Assembly (NCBI RefSeq): GCF_004349265.1
Contig: NZ_SMFL01000003.1
Coordinates: 62,001 to 126,000 of the forward strand
Direction: 5' to 3'
DNA length: 64,000 nucleotides
Source of the DNA: Dyadobacter psychrotolerans
GTDB taxonomy: Bacteria > Bacteroidota > Bacteroidia > Cytophagales > Spirosomataceae
Within the stretch, counting starts at the first letter, position 1; each line of letters opens with the position of its first letter. Under the pieces are notes generated by a model that did no database searches, was not told the origin of the DNA, and saw only the letters and a program-made list of their open reading frames with translations. Below are positions 34,390 through 42,652 of the stretch, piece after piece. The position numbers were made by a program, and so were the translations under genes.

Positions 34390-35508
34390 ATGCACGCAAC
34401 CTCTAAGGGCCACATTATTCAATTGGACGGAATTCGCTTCATTGCTGTTGCCCTTGTACTGATCGCCCACCTTACTGATAGTTCTCTTCCGCTAGGGGAG
34501 CTGGGTGTAACGATGTTTTTTGTTTTGAGTGGTTTTTTGATCTCGAGGATTCTGATGCAAAGCCGGAATAAACTGCAAAATGAACCGGGAGGATTCAAAA
34601 AATATATCCGCAAGTTTCTTATCCGGCGTACCATCAGGATTTTCCCTGTTTATTATCTCTGTCTGCTGATTCTTTATATTCTGGGCGAACCATCTGTACG
34701 TGAATATCTTGCCTGGCTGGTATTGTACGGCACCAACATTTATATGGCAAGCCATGAAGGATGGATGGGATCGGTAGATCATCTCTGGTCTTTGGCGGTT
34801 GAAGAACAGGTTTATCTTATTTTTCCATTCCTGATATTTTTCGTTCCAAGGAAAAGCCTGCTTACCGTTTTCGGTATTATGGGTGTTTTGAGTGTTTTAC
34901 TTCGCCTGTATTTCTATTTAAGTGGTAGGTCCTGGATTGTGTCGTATGTTTCTATGCCGGCTTGTCTGGATTCATTTGCATTTGGAGGTTTTATGGCATG
35001 GCTTCAGCTTTATAAAAAGGAAACATTTAGTAAGTTTTTCAATAAATCGTGGCTGGTGGTTTTAGGCCTGCTGGTTTGGCTGCTGGTTTATTATTGGTCG
35101 TATTATACCGGGCAGAACTCAGTTCCGGTTACCAAACATAATTTGATCAAAGTAGTTTTTGATCGTCTGGCCGCTTCTGCATTTTGTTTCTTTCTGATTG
35201 GCCACGCAGTGACAGGTTATACAGGTTTAATGGCCGCCTTTCTCGAAAACAAAGTAAGTGTTTATCTGGGCAGGATAAGTTATGGCATTTACCTCTATCA
35301 CAACTTTGTTTTTAATCATTACCATAGCGGCCCAAATCACCCGGTTGTAAGGTTCTTTAACAAGGTTTATCGTCATTTCCCTGAATTGAAAGATTTTGCG
35401 CCTTTTCAGTTTACGGCTGTTTGTGTGTTTACCGTTTTGGTAGCGGCAGTATCCTGGCATTTCTTTGAAAAACCCATCAACGCTTTGAAAGACAAGTACG
35501 CTAAGTAA
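34390..35508 (+). CDS. Acyltransferase-3 family membrane protein (OafA/YrhL-like)
   Basis: This 372-residue integral membrane protein has about ten helices. Family motifs are visible: LDGIRFIAVALVLIAHL near 12-28, with the catalytic-type histidine H27, RRTIRIFPVYYL, and SVDHLWSLAVEEQVYLIFP. OafA-type proteins O-acylate cell-surface sugars, usually with acetyl groups from the cytoplasm. It begins two bases after its upstream neighbour. The glycan it modifies is presumably the product of the surrounding genes. Confidence 0.9.
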   Translation: MHATSKGHIIQLDGIRFIAVALVLIAHLTDSSLPLGELGVTMFFVLSGFLISRILMQSRNKLQNEPGGFKKYIRKFLIRRTIRIFPVYYLCLLILYILGEPSVREYLAWLVLYGTNIYMASHEGWMGSVDHLWSLAVEEQVYLIFPFLIFFVPRKSLLTVFGIMGVLSVLLRLYFYLSGRSWIVSYVSMPACLDSFAFGGFMAWLQLYKKETFSKFFNKSWLVVLGLLVWLLVYYWSYYTGQNSVPVTKHNLIKVVFDRLAASAFCFFLIGHAVTGYTGLMAAFLENKVSVYLGRISYGIYLYHNFVFNHYHSGPNHPVVRFFNKVYRHFPELKDFAPFQFTAVCVFTVLVAAVSWHFFEKPINALKDKYAK

Positions 35509-35547
35509 ATAATGGATAAGCAGTACTGACTTTTAAGCTTTATTTCT

Positions 35548-35555
35548 TAATTTCG
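35548..35555 (+). promoter_or_regulatory. Probable -7 box of an internal promoter
   Basis: TAATTTCG followed by CGCA matches TAnnTTTG at seven of eight bases, 27 bases before the start of the GT2 gene. It sits in the only spacer over 70 bases after the first gene boundary of the run, suggesting a second transcript. Confidence 0.4.
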
Positions 35556-35581
35556 CGCAAACATACCAAATAAACTTCTGC

Positions 35582-36325
35582 ATGTCGTTCCTTTTAAGCA
35601 TTGTAATGCCCGCATACAACGAACAGGATTGTATCGAAAAAGTAGTACACAGCTGGACTAGCTTCTTAAAAAATAAATTTCCTAATGATAACACCACACT
35701 AATCGTTATTAATGACGGATCCAAAGACAACACAAAAGTGCTTTTGGACAAACTTGAAAAAGAAGTAACCAACCTGACAGTTATAAATCAAAAAAATGGG
35801 GGACATGGAAATGCCGTTGTAAACGGATACCACAAGGCCCTCGAACTGGATTCACAATATGTTTTCCAAACAGACAGTGACGATCAGTTCGTTTCTGATG
35901 ATTTTGATAAACTTTGGAATAAAAGAGATCAATCCCAGTTTATTTTGGGTTATCGGGAAGTACGGCACGACGCTGGTGTTCGTCTTTTCATCACCAAATT
36001 TCTTCGGGGTACCATATCTCTTGTTTACGGTACTTACATTATGGACAGCAACATTCCATTCCGTTTGATAAAAGGAATATTCCTGCAAAAACTGATGAAC
36101 CAGCTGCCTAATCCTGAGCCTTTTGCACCGAATATATTTTTATCGGTTATGGCAAAAAAATCGGGACAGGAAACATTCGATATTCCAATTACTCATAAGG
36201 ACCGTGAAACAGGAACCGTTTCTATTGTAAAATGGAACCTGTGGAAAGTGTGTATCAGAAGCTTCAAGGAACTATTGCGGTTCCGTCTTGAACTTAATCA
36301 AAAAGTGAAGGCGATCCGTGCTTAA
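35582..36325 (+). CDS. GT2 family glycosyltransferase
   Basis: This 247-residue single-domain GT-A enzyme shows LLSIVMPAYNEQDCIEKV, LIVINDGSKDNTKVL, and the catalytic acidic FQTDSDDQF in place of the usual DxD. It has no C-terminal membrane helices, so it is peripheral or soluble. Sugar donor and acceptor are unknown. A separate -7 box lies upstream, so this and the next two genes may form a sub-operon. Confidence 0.88.
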   Translation: MSFLLSIVMPAYNEQDCIEKVVHSWTSFLKNKFPNDNTTLIVINDGSKDNTKVLLDKLEKEVTNLTVINQKNGGHGNAVVNGYHKALELDSQYVFQTDSDDQFVSDDFDKLWNKRDQSQFILGYREVRHDAGVRLFITKFLRGTISLVYGTYIMDSNIPFRLIKGIFLQKLMNQLPNPEPFAPNIFLSVMAKKSGQETFDIPITHKDRETGTVSIVKWNLWKVCIRSFKELLRFRLELNQKVKAIRA

Positions 36326-36336
36326 ATAATTAAGCT

Positions 36337-39021
36337 GTGCTGAGAAAAAAAATTTACATTATCCTGCTGGTGTCAATTATTGCATTAGCAGGATATTTTC
36401 TATTCAAGTGGTTCAGAGGATCGTCTGCGGCCTGGAAACACATTCCGTCAAACGCGGTTGTAGTTATTACAAGCGAGCATTTGCAGGATTCGCTTTATAC
36501 TGCGACAGAAGCAGGCATTGATGTCAAGAAGCTGCCGTTAATCGATTTTGCCAGCGACAATCTTTCGCTGCTTAACCTGCTTTCTAATAACCCAAAGAAA
36601 GTATATGATTTTCTGAAAGGCAAAACGATCACTTATTCTTACCATCCCAGGACCAGTACGGAATGGGGGATTTTGATGTATATTCCCATAGAAAAGGACG
36701 ACGAAGCAAAATGGCTTGCTGCTCCTCAGCACACCAATATCCGCGCTCTGCATCATACCTTTCAGGATTATCGCATAACCGACATCAACGACACACAATC
36801 GCGGCCATTATTTTCTTATCTGGTTAAAGATAATTTTCTGATTGTCAGCTATTTTGGAGATATGATTGAAGACGTGATCCGATCGTCCTCCCTTAATATT
36901 CAGTCTTTTAAATTAAGATCCCAGTTTTCAAAAATTGAAGATTCGGATTACGGGACCAATATTTATCTTAAAAGTGAAGCCTGGAGAGCGATTATTCCTA
37001 CCGGAAATGATAACGGTACTTATAAAGAATTCGCTAAAAATTTTCCTTACCTGCAGGATTTCCATATTGATAAGACTTCTGAAAAGAATTCCCTGATTTT
37101 AGAATCCACAGGCTCTGATACACCGGATTATTACCTCGCTAACTTATTAAGTGACAATCCCGGCGCACCATTTACGGGACACAAACACATCTCTCAGCAG
37201 ACCTCCTATTTTTACAGATTTGCCGCAAGCGACAAGGAAATGTTTAAAAAGCAATTCCTGAAATGGCACGGTAAAACTAAAAATGAAGCCTGGGACAAAC
37301 TGAATTATTACATTGGCAAAGAAAGCAGTTTGCTTACCGGTAATTTTGGATCGGAACTGATACTCTGCCAGCTTGAAGAAAATAACAGCATCAGCGATGG
37401 AAAGATATTACTGGCTGAATTTTCTAATTACGACAAACTCAGACCGGTACTTCAAAAACTTGCCAGGTTATCAAATCAGGAGGCAAATGTTTCGGTAGAC
37501 AAATATCAGGGTTATGATATTTATGCTGTTCCTATCCCAGAACTACCCGTTGGATTATACGGCCCTATGTTTACCGGATTTCCGGTAAGTTATATTACCT
37601 ATGTTGCACCCTATCTGGTTATCAGCAATAATTCACAGGTTTTGCAGAATTACATTGTCGACTATGAAAACCACATTACCTGGCAACAGTCACCTGAATA
37701 TGACAGTATCCTGACAGGCGACAAAGCCGATGCACAACTTTCAATGATCGTCAATTTACGGAAGGCTCAGTCGCGCTCGGGAAACCGTGGAGGTAAAAGT
37801 TATACCGATCTTACATCCAAAATAGAATCCGTTGTTATTCAATGCCGATATGACGGAAAAGATGCTTTTCCGGAAATCACGCTTGTTCCCAAGAAAAGGC
37901 AGACAGCAAAGAAAGTGCTGAACCGTACATTTTTGAATATTGATATTGAATGGCCGCTTCTTTATGACAAACAGCTGGCAGCACTTCAAAATCCGGTCGA
38001 TGGGAGTTCGGAGATTTTGCTTACCGATGAAGTAAGTAATCTGCTCAGGACAAATGATCTTAAAACCGGTAAAACAGAAACCATTGCAAAATTAAACGGA
38101 CCGATTTCAACTTCCGCCTATAAGGTCGACTTCCTGAATATTGGTCGGGAGCAGCGAATTTTTGCTACGCAAAGTACCGTTTATGCGCTGGACCAGGATG
38201 ATTCAACAAGAATTACTACCTTCTCCGAAACTGTACCCTCCTCCACACCTGTTTCTGCGCTGTATCTGATTGACGGGGGTTACGATGGCAGTAATCGGTT
38301 CATTATACAAAATGAAGCACAGGAATTATTTTTGTGGGAAAGCGTTAGCAAGCCTATCAAAAGATTAAACAGAAACAATCGCTTTGAAAATATTCAAAGC
38401 CCCGTTGTAGCACTTAATCAGATTGGAAACAGAGGTTTTATCGTAACGCAGAAAAACGGAAAGATCTTTCTGTTAAAAGAAAATGGTGCTGTAAGATCAG
38501 GCTTTCCGGTGGATATTTTAACCCGGACAGAAAGTGCATTTACCTGGGCACAGAATCTCGCGAGCGGTCAGCCGGAACTTGTTGGCGTGAGCGTTTCCGG
38601 TGAGTTGATAAGAATTAACCTGGATGGTAAAATAACTTCCCGCAGACAGCTTTTGAGACCTGAGCCCGGCTCTAATTTTAAAACACTCTTTGACAGAAAT
38701 TCTCTGGATTGGATTCTGGTACGTTCTGCTTTTTCGAAAACAGCCATCCTGACTAAGGAAGGTGAAGAGCTTTTTGAAATAAAAGATATTCTTCCAAATG
38801 CAGATATTCAGTATCATTTCTTCGGTGTTGACAACCGTTTTATCACGATCCGTTCCGGGAATTACACGACTGTATTTGACATGACAGGGCGACGGCTTGG
38901 AGATAAAGCAATTCCGTCTGAGATGCCGGTTCAGCTAACTTACCAGCCAGGATATTATAAATTGTTGATATTTAGTAAGTCAGAGAAAAAAATCCAGGTG
39001 TGGTCCATTAAGCTGAGATAG
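36337..39021 (+). CDS. Membrane-anchored protein with DUF3352-like and propeller-like parts
   Basis: The start is a GTG at 36337, eleven bases after the upstream stop. A single N-terminal helix (IYIILLVSIIALAGYFLFKWF) anchors a large extracytoplasmic part. Residues about 35-530 resemble DUF3352-type proteins (WKHIPSNAVVVITSEHLQDS, FAASDKEMFKKQF). Residues about 560-894 look like a beta-propeller made of short repeats (IFATQSTVYALDQDDST, FIVTQKNGKIFLLKENGAV). I cannot assign a function. Placement one base before an SGNH-like gene suggests a scaffold for glycan modification or export. Confidence 0.6.
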   Translation: MLRKKIYIILLVSIIALAGYFLFKWFRGSSAAWKHIPSNAVVVITSEHLQDSLYTATEAGIDVKKLPLIDFASDNLSLLNLLSNNPKKVYDFLKGKTITYSYHPRTSTEWGILMYIPIEKDDEAKWLAAPQHTNIRALHHTFQDYRITDINDTQSRPLFSYLVKDNFLIVSYFGDMIEDVIRSSSLNIQSFKLRSQFSKIEDSDYGTNIYLKSEAWRAIIPTGNDNGTYKEFAKNFPYLQDFHIDKTSEKNSLILESTGSDTPDYYLANLLSDNPGAPFTGHKHISQQTSYFYRFAASDKEMFKKQFLKWHGKTKNEAWDKLNYYIGKESSLLTGNFGSELILCQLEENNSISDGKILLAEFSNYDKLRPVLQKLARLSNQEANVSVDKYQGYDIYAVPIPELPVGLYGPMFTGFPVSYITYVAPYLVISNNSQVLQNYIVDYENHITWQQSPEYDSILTGDKADAQLSMIVNLRKAQSRSGNRGGKSYTDLTSKIESVVIQCRYDGKDAFPEITLVPKKRQTAKKVLNRTFLNIDIEWPLLYDKQLAALQNPVDGSSEILLTDEVSNLLRTNDLKTGKTETIAKLNGPISTSAYKVDFLNIGREQRIFATQSTVYALDQDDSTRITTFSETVPSSTPVSALYLIDGGYDGSNRFIIQNEAQELFLWESVSKPIKRLNRNNRFENIQSPVVALNQIGNRGFIVTQKNGKIFLLKENGAVRSGFPVDILTRTESAFTWAQNLASGQPELVGVSVSGELIRINLDGKITSRRQLLRPEPGSNFKTLFDRNSLDWILVRSAFSKTAILTKEGEELFEIKDILPNADIQYHFFGVDNRFITIRSGNYTTVFDMTGRRLGDKAIPSEMPVQLTYQPGYYKLLIFSKSEKKIQVWSIKLR

Positions 39022-39022
39022 A

Positions 39023-40045
39023 ATGAGATATCTGAGATATATATTTTTATTGATAGGTGCCGCGATCTGGATCGTGGCTTTAAGTCCTGACCTGAGTTCG
39101 AAAATGACAGCTCAGGATAGTTACAGGTTTGGCGACCTGTACAGACTTTCCAATTTAAGTCAGTTTAAAGATCCAAGAGCAGCTTGTCCCGACTATAAAG
39201 CACCTGCCAAAAGCACTTCAAAGAAAGTTCACCTTTACCTGATTGGTGATAGTTTCACGGAAAAAGAACGCGTAGGCCAAAAAGATTTTGCGGCAGATGC
39301 TTACACAAATGTGCGCTGGGGAGAAGTTCTGCATTTCAAACCTGACCCTGCGGAAGTAAACATCTTGCTGATTGAATCAGTAGAACGTCATTTCAGGGAT
39401 AAATTCACTGCCGGTCCGCTAACCAATCTGGTTGCTGATTCCGCAACATTTGTTAACAGAAATTTCGATCAGCCTTTCATGAATAAACTTGATGATGCAT
39501 TCAGGTCGAAATCCACAGAAGGAAGATTGGACGAAATTTTGTTTCAAAACGATTTTGTCCTTGCTTTGAAACAGCTTAAAGCAGACTTTAATTACAAAAT
39601 TTTTAATCGTGTAAATAAAGAAGTTACCCGGGTTAACGATGACAAAAACATTGTCTATTACATGGACACAGATACCGATACCACAAAACTGACCTCCTCA
39701 TTTTCAGAACTATCCAATTCAGAAGTCGATTCTTTGGTTATTCACTTAAATAAAAGCAGGGAAATCGCTTTGAAACTGGGTTTTGATGCTGTGGTTCTTT
39801 CCATTATTCCCAACAAAGTTTCGGTATTAATGCCTGATTATGGGCATTATAATAGTCTGATAGACAAAGTTTACTCCCACCCCGCCCTTGAAATTCCATA
39901 CATTGATGTGTATCAGGATTTCAGAAAAATGGGAGACCGTGCTTACCTTAAAGGTGATTCGCACTGGACTTGCGCAGGACAGTATTTATGGCTGAATAAG
40001 GCCAATCAAACAATAAATCAGCTGGCCAACAAACCAATATTATAG
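39023..40045 (+). CDS. SGNH/AlgX-AlgJ-like acetyltransferase-type protein
   Basis: The 340-residue protein has an N-terminal helix (YLRYIFLLIGAAIWIVAL) that may be a signal anchor. It carries the SGNH block I GDS at 75-77 (HLYLIGDSFTE) and, near the C-terminus, YLKGDSHWTCAGQYLW with D312 and H314. This is the GDSHWT-type motif of the alginate O-acetylation proteins AlgJ/AlgX. These catalyse O-acetylation in the periplasm. An esterase role cannot be excluded. It closes the plus-strand glycan gene run. Confidence 0.7.
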   Translation: MRYLRYIFLLIGAAIWIVALSPDLSSKMTAQDSYRFGDLYRLSNLSQFKDPRAACPDYKAPAKSTSKKVHLYLIGDSFTEKERVGQKDFAADAYTNVRWGEVLHFKPDPAEVNILLIESVERHFRDKFTAGPLTNLVADSATFVNRNFDQPFMNKLDDAFRSKSTEGRLDEILFQNDFVLALKQLKADFNYKIFNRVNKEVTRVNDDKNIVYYMDTDTDTTKLTSSFSELSNSEVDSLVIHLNKSREIALKLGFDAVVLSIIPNKVSVLMPDYGHYNSLIDKVYSHPALEIPYIDVYQDFRKMGDRAYLKGDSHWTCAGQYLWLNKANQTINQLANKPIL

Positions 40046-40087
40046 ATTTGCTAATCAGCTGACTTCAGTTCTACAAACTCAGGTTTC

Positions 40088-41329
40088 TTAAAGATTTTCC
40101 ATTTTCTTGGTTAATTTCCCCACCGTAAGTCCCTGTACAATGATTGAGAACAGGACCACAAAATAGGTTATGGCTAGAAATAGGTCTTTGTGTAAGTGAT
40201 CATCGATTGATAAGGCCAGGGCAACGGAAACACCTCCCCGTAAACCACCCCAAACCAGAATCGTTATTGATTTACGGCCAAAGCGATTTTTAAAAGGTAT
40301 AATTTTAACAGGAATATATATAGACAGAAACCTTGCCAGAAGCACTACTACAATCGCAATCATACCAACCACTGCATATTGTTTAAGATCAGGTATAAGT
40401 AATAATTCCAGGCCAATAATAAGGAACAAAATCGCATTCAGGATTTCATCGATAAGCTCCCAGAATTTGTCGATATAATCACGCTCATCTTCCGAAACGC
40501 CACCCAGATTCTTACCATAATTACCTACAACCAGACCAGCAGCAACCATCGCCAGCGGACCGGACATGTGGAGTGCCTGCGCAGCAAGATGGCCGCCCAT
40601 CACAATGGCCAGGGTAATCAGCACGTGTACATTGTAACCATCGACCCGGTAGATCATCTGAGAACCTACAAAACCAAGCAACAAGCCTAATACAATTCCT
40701 CCGAGCGCTTCTTTCGCAAGCAGCAAAGAAATCCCGCTAAATGACGTATTCACTTCTTCACCTCTGGCAAGAGCAAGCATCACAATAAAAATCACTACGG
40801 CCATTCCGTCGTTGAAAAGCGACTCACCCGCAATTTTTGTTTCCAGGGATTTTGGTACGCCTGCTTGTTTTAAGATCCCCAAAACAGCAATGGGATCGGT
40901 GGGAGAAATGAGCGCTCCAAATACCAGACATTGAATAAAAGGAACGGTCATTCCAAAAATCGGAAGAATATGATACACAAGGAAACCAACTATAAATGTG
41001 GACATCACCACACTTACGGTTGAAAAAACAACAATAGGCATCCGCTGCTCTTTCAGGTCTTCAAGATGTATGTGGATAGCGCCGGCAAACAGCAAAAAGT
41101 TAAGCATTGCTCCCATCAGGATTTCAGTCAGATCGACACTTGCGATAAGCCTGGTGATCCTGTCAAAGGTATGAGGGAAAATATTATCTGTTGCCAGCAA
41201 ACCAAGTGAAACCAGTAGCGCAATGACCATGATTCCGATAGAAGCAGGCAGCTTTAAAAACCGGGCGTTAATGTAAGAAAAGATTGCAGAGAGAACGATG
41301 AGGGCAGAAAATGAATAGTATAATTCCAT
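40088..41329 (-). CDS. CPA1 family Na+/H+ antiporter
   Basis: The 413-residue inner-membrane antiporter has about 12 helices. Motifs: FLLFAGAIHIHLEDL, the ion-site region SPTDPIAVLGILKQAG and ESLFNDGMAVVIFI with the ND pair of CPA1 transporters, and GGLRGGVSVALALSI near the C-terminus. It exchanges Na+ or K+ for H+ to control pH and salt. It lacks the long cytosolic tail of the NhaP2/NHE forms. It is transcribed alone, convergent with the glycan genes. Confidence 0.9.
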   Translation of the reverse strand: MELYYSFSALIVLSAIFSYINARFLKLPASIGIMVIALLVSLGLLATDNIFPHTFDRITRLIASVDLTEILMGAMLNFLLFAGAIHIHLEDLKEQRMPIVVFSTVSVVMSTFIVGFLVYHILPIFGMTVPFIQCLVFGALISPTDPIAVLGILKQAGVPKSLETKIAGESLFNDGMAVVIFIVMLALARGEEVNTSFSGISLLLAKEALGGIVLGLLLGFVGSQMIYRVDGYNVHVLITLAIVMGGHLAAQALHMSGPLAMVAAGLVVGNYGKNLGGVSEDERDYIDKFWELIDEILNAILFLIIGLELLLIPDLKQYAVVGMIAIVVVLLARFLSIYIPVKIIPFKNRFGRKSITILVWGGLRGGVSVALALSIDDHLHKDLFLAITYFVVLFSIIVQGLTVGKLTKKMENL

Positions 41330-41610
41330 AAGACTAATATTTGTACTAGCCCAAAATAGGAAAATTATGGCAGATATGAAAGGTGAAGAAGGAGTAAAAA
41401 GGTACTTCTAATGGTATTCTAATTTTAGATTATTTATGGATAAATAACTTAATTCTTTATAGATTGGGAGTATCAGGATTGTCGGAAAACCACCCTCCTT
41501 TTACATATTAATAAATGCTTTCCCATAATAATTTATTCAAAATATATTTATCTTCCCATATATAAAGCCGCAAATATTTGATTTATATCAGTTGTTCTTA
41601 CAATTATAAT
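41330..41610. other. Gene-free AT-rich spacer
   Basis: I see no protein frame of note. AATATTTG at 41573-41580 differs from the -7 consensus at one base and could serve the structured region that follows. Confidence 0.3.
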
Positions 41611-41702
41611 TGTGCCTCCATTGTGGCTGACGGTGAGGTTGGTCCGTCCGAGAGTAGGATTGTTAAAAGCCGGACATACCTGAAGCGGCTTCGAATGGCA
41701 CA
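41611..41702 (+). ncRNA. Candidate structured RNA or leader element
   Basis: The 92-base block stands out as GC-rich in an AT-rich spacer. An outer stem pairs TGTGCC...ATT (41611-41616, 41620-41622) with AATGGCACA (41694-41702). An inner stem pairs AGGTTGGTCCG (41636-41646) with CGGACATACCT (41671-41681), with one 2-base internal loop. A small hairpin GAAG/CTTC lies at 41682-41692. The orientation is inferred from the downstream plus-strand gene at 41790. It may be a small RNA or a leader controlling that gene; I do not recognise a known class. Confidence 0.4.
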
Positions 41703-41789
41703 GTTTTACTACATCTTATTTCTGTAATGTGGCAATTGATAAGAAACAGAAGCACTTACATTTAGCAACCAGCGATAACCAAAGAAAAT

Positions 41790-42476
41790 ATGAGTTCTTT
41801 TAAAGTTGAAATTCTCTCTTTTAATACAATTAATGAATTGCCAGGCTCCTGGGAAACGACCGACTATCTTGCCCTGCTGAATAACATGGATTACTCCAAT
41901 CCGGAGGAAATCAAAGAAAGCGAACTTAAGGAAATGTGCCTGATGTCACTAACGGACTATGAACCGGCCGAATCCGCCAAAATCGTTTTAGACTACGTAA
42001 TTCAGGATAGACTGACAGACGGCCAGATAGAAAATCTTTCTCATGAAATCCTCACTGAAAAACTTTGGGAGGAATATCCGGAACTGTCTTTACACCCGGA
42101 TTTTTTCAGAGCTACACAACTTTTATATCAGGCCTACAATGGTAAATTCCCAAGGGCGGAAGGCGTTCAGTTTCAGATGAAGATTACTGGGGACGTATCC
42201 ATTTTTGAGGAAAACCCGGAAGCTCCGGTTGTAAGATTGCTGGCTGCAGGCATGTCGGATCACAGTCTGATTCACCGGTTATTTTCTGATCAGGTGGAAG
42301 GTACCAGCTTCAAAGAGGCCGAAAGCATACTTTGGCAGCTAAACACAATTTCAAAGGAAGCTGATTCGGTAACTTTTGAAGTAGTGAGCTCGTCTTACTG
42401 GCTTGATGAAATCAAATACGCAGATTCTTTCGAAGCAGAGTCTCACGCAGATATTGCGGTTGAAGAAGAGGACTAA
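41790..42476 (+). CDS. Acidic hypothetical protein, 228 residues
   Basis: I recognise no family. The protein is rich in glutamate and aspartate, has no signal peptide or membrane helix, and ends in VEEED. Its N-terminal half is helical (ESELKEMCLMSLTDYEPAES, LSHEILTEKLWEEYPELS). The C-terminal half has strand-like pieces (VTFEVVSSSYWLDEI). It is cytoplasmic by prediction. A structured candidate RNA lies in its 5-prime region and a strong terminator follows, so it is a single-gene unit that may be regulated by its leader. Confidence 0.7.
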   Translation: MSSFKVEILSFNTINELPGSWETTDYLALLNNMDYSNPEEIKESELKEMCLMSLTDYEPAESAKIVLDYVIQDRLTDGQIENLSHEILTEKLWEEYPELSLHPDFFRATQLLYQAYNGKFPRAEGVQFQMKITGDVSIFEENPEAPVVRLLAAGMSDHSLIHRLFSDQVEGTSFKEAESILWQLNTISKEADSVTFEVVSSSYWLDEIKYADSFEAESHADIAVEEED

Positions 42477-42493
42477 TTAGTTTTAAAACGAAG

Positions 42494-42540
42494 AAGCCGG
42501 ATTTATGCGGAAAGTCTTTCTGTATTTGTCCGGCTTTTTT
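42494..42540 (+). terminator. Rho-independent terminator
   Basis: AAGCCGGA pairs with TCCGGCTT and is followed by a run of T. An inner GAAAG/CTTTC pair extends the hairpin. It lies 17 bases after the acidic protein's stop. Confidence 0.75.
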
Positions 42541-42652
42541 TATGATGATTTTTATTAATAAATAACAAACCATATTCCGGCAATAAAATTTAAGAAAAAC
42601 TGCTTACTTTCAGACCAATATCTTTTCACTCTGCAAATATTGATCTGAACCT

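Noticed and set aside
41636..41681. Resemblance of GAGAGTAGG to the 3-prime part of 5S rRNA
   Set aside because: The rest does not fit a 5S rRNA: the terminal stem and loop A are absent, and no 16S or 23S gene is near. Kept only as a note in the structured-RNA finding.
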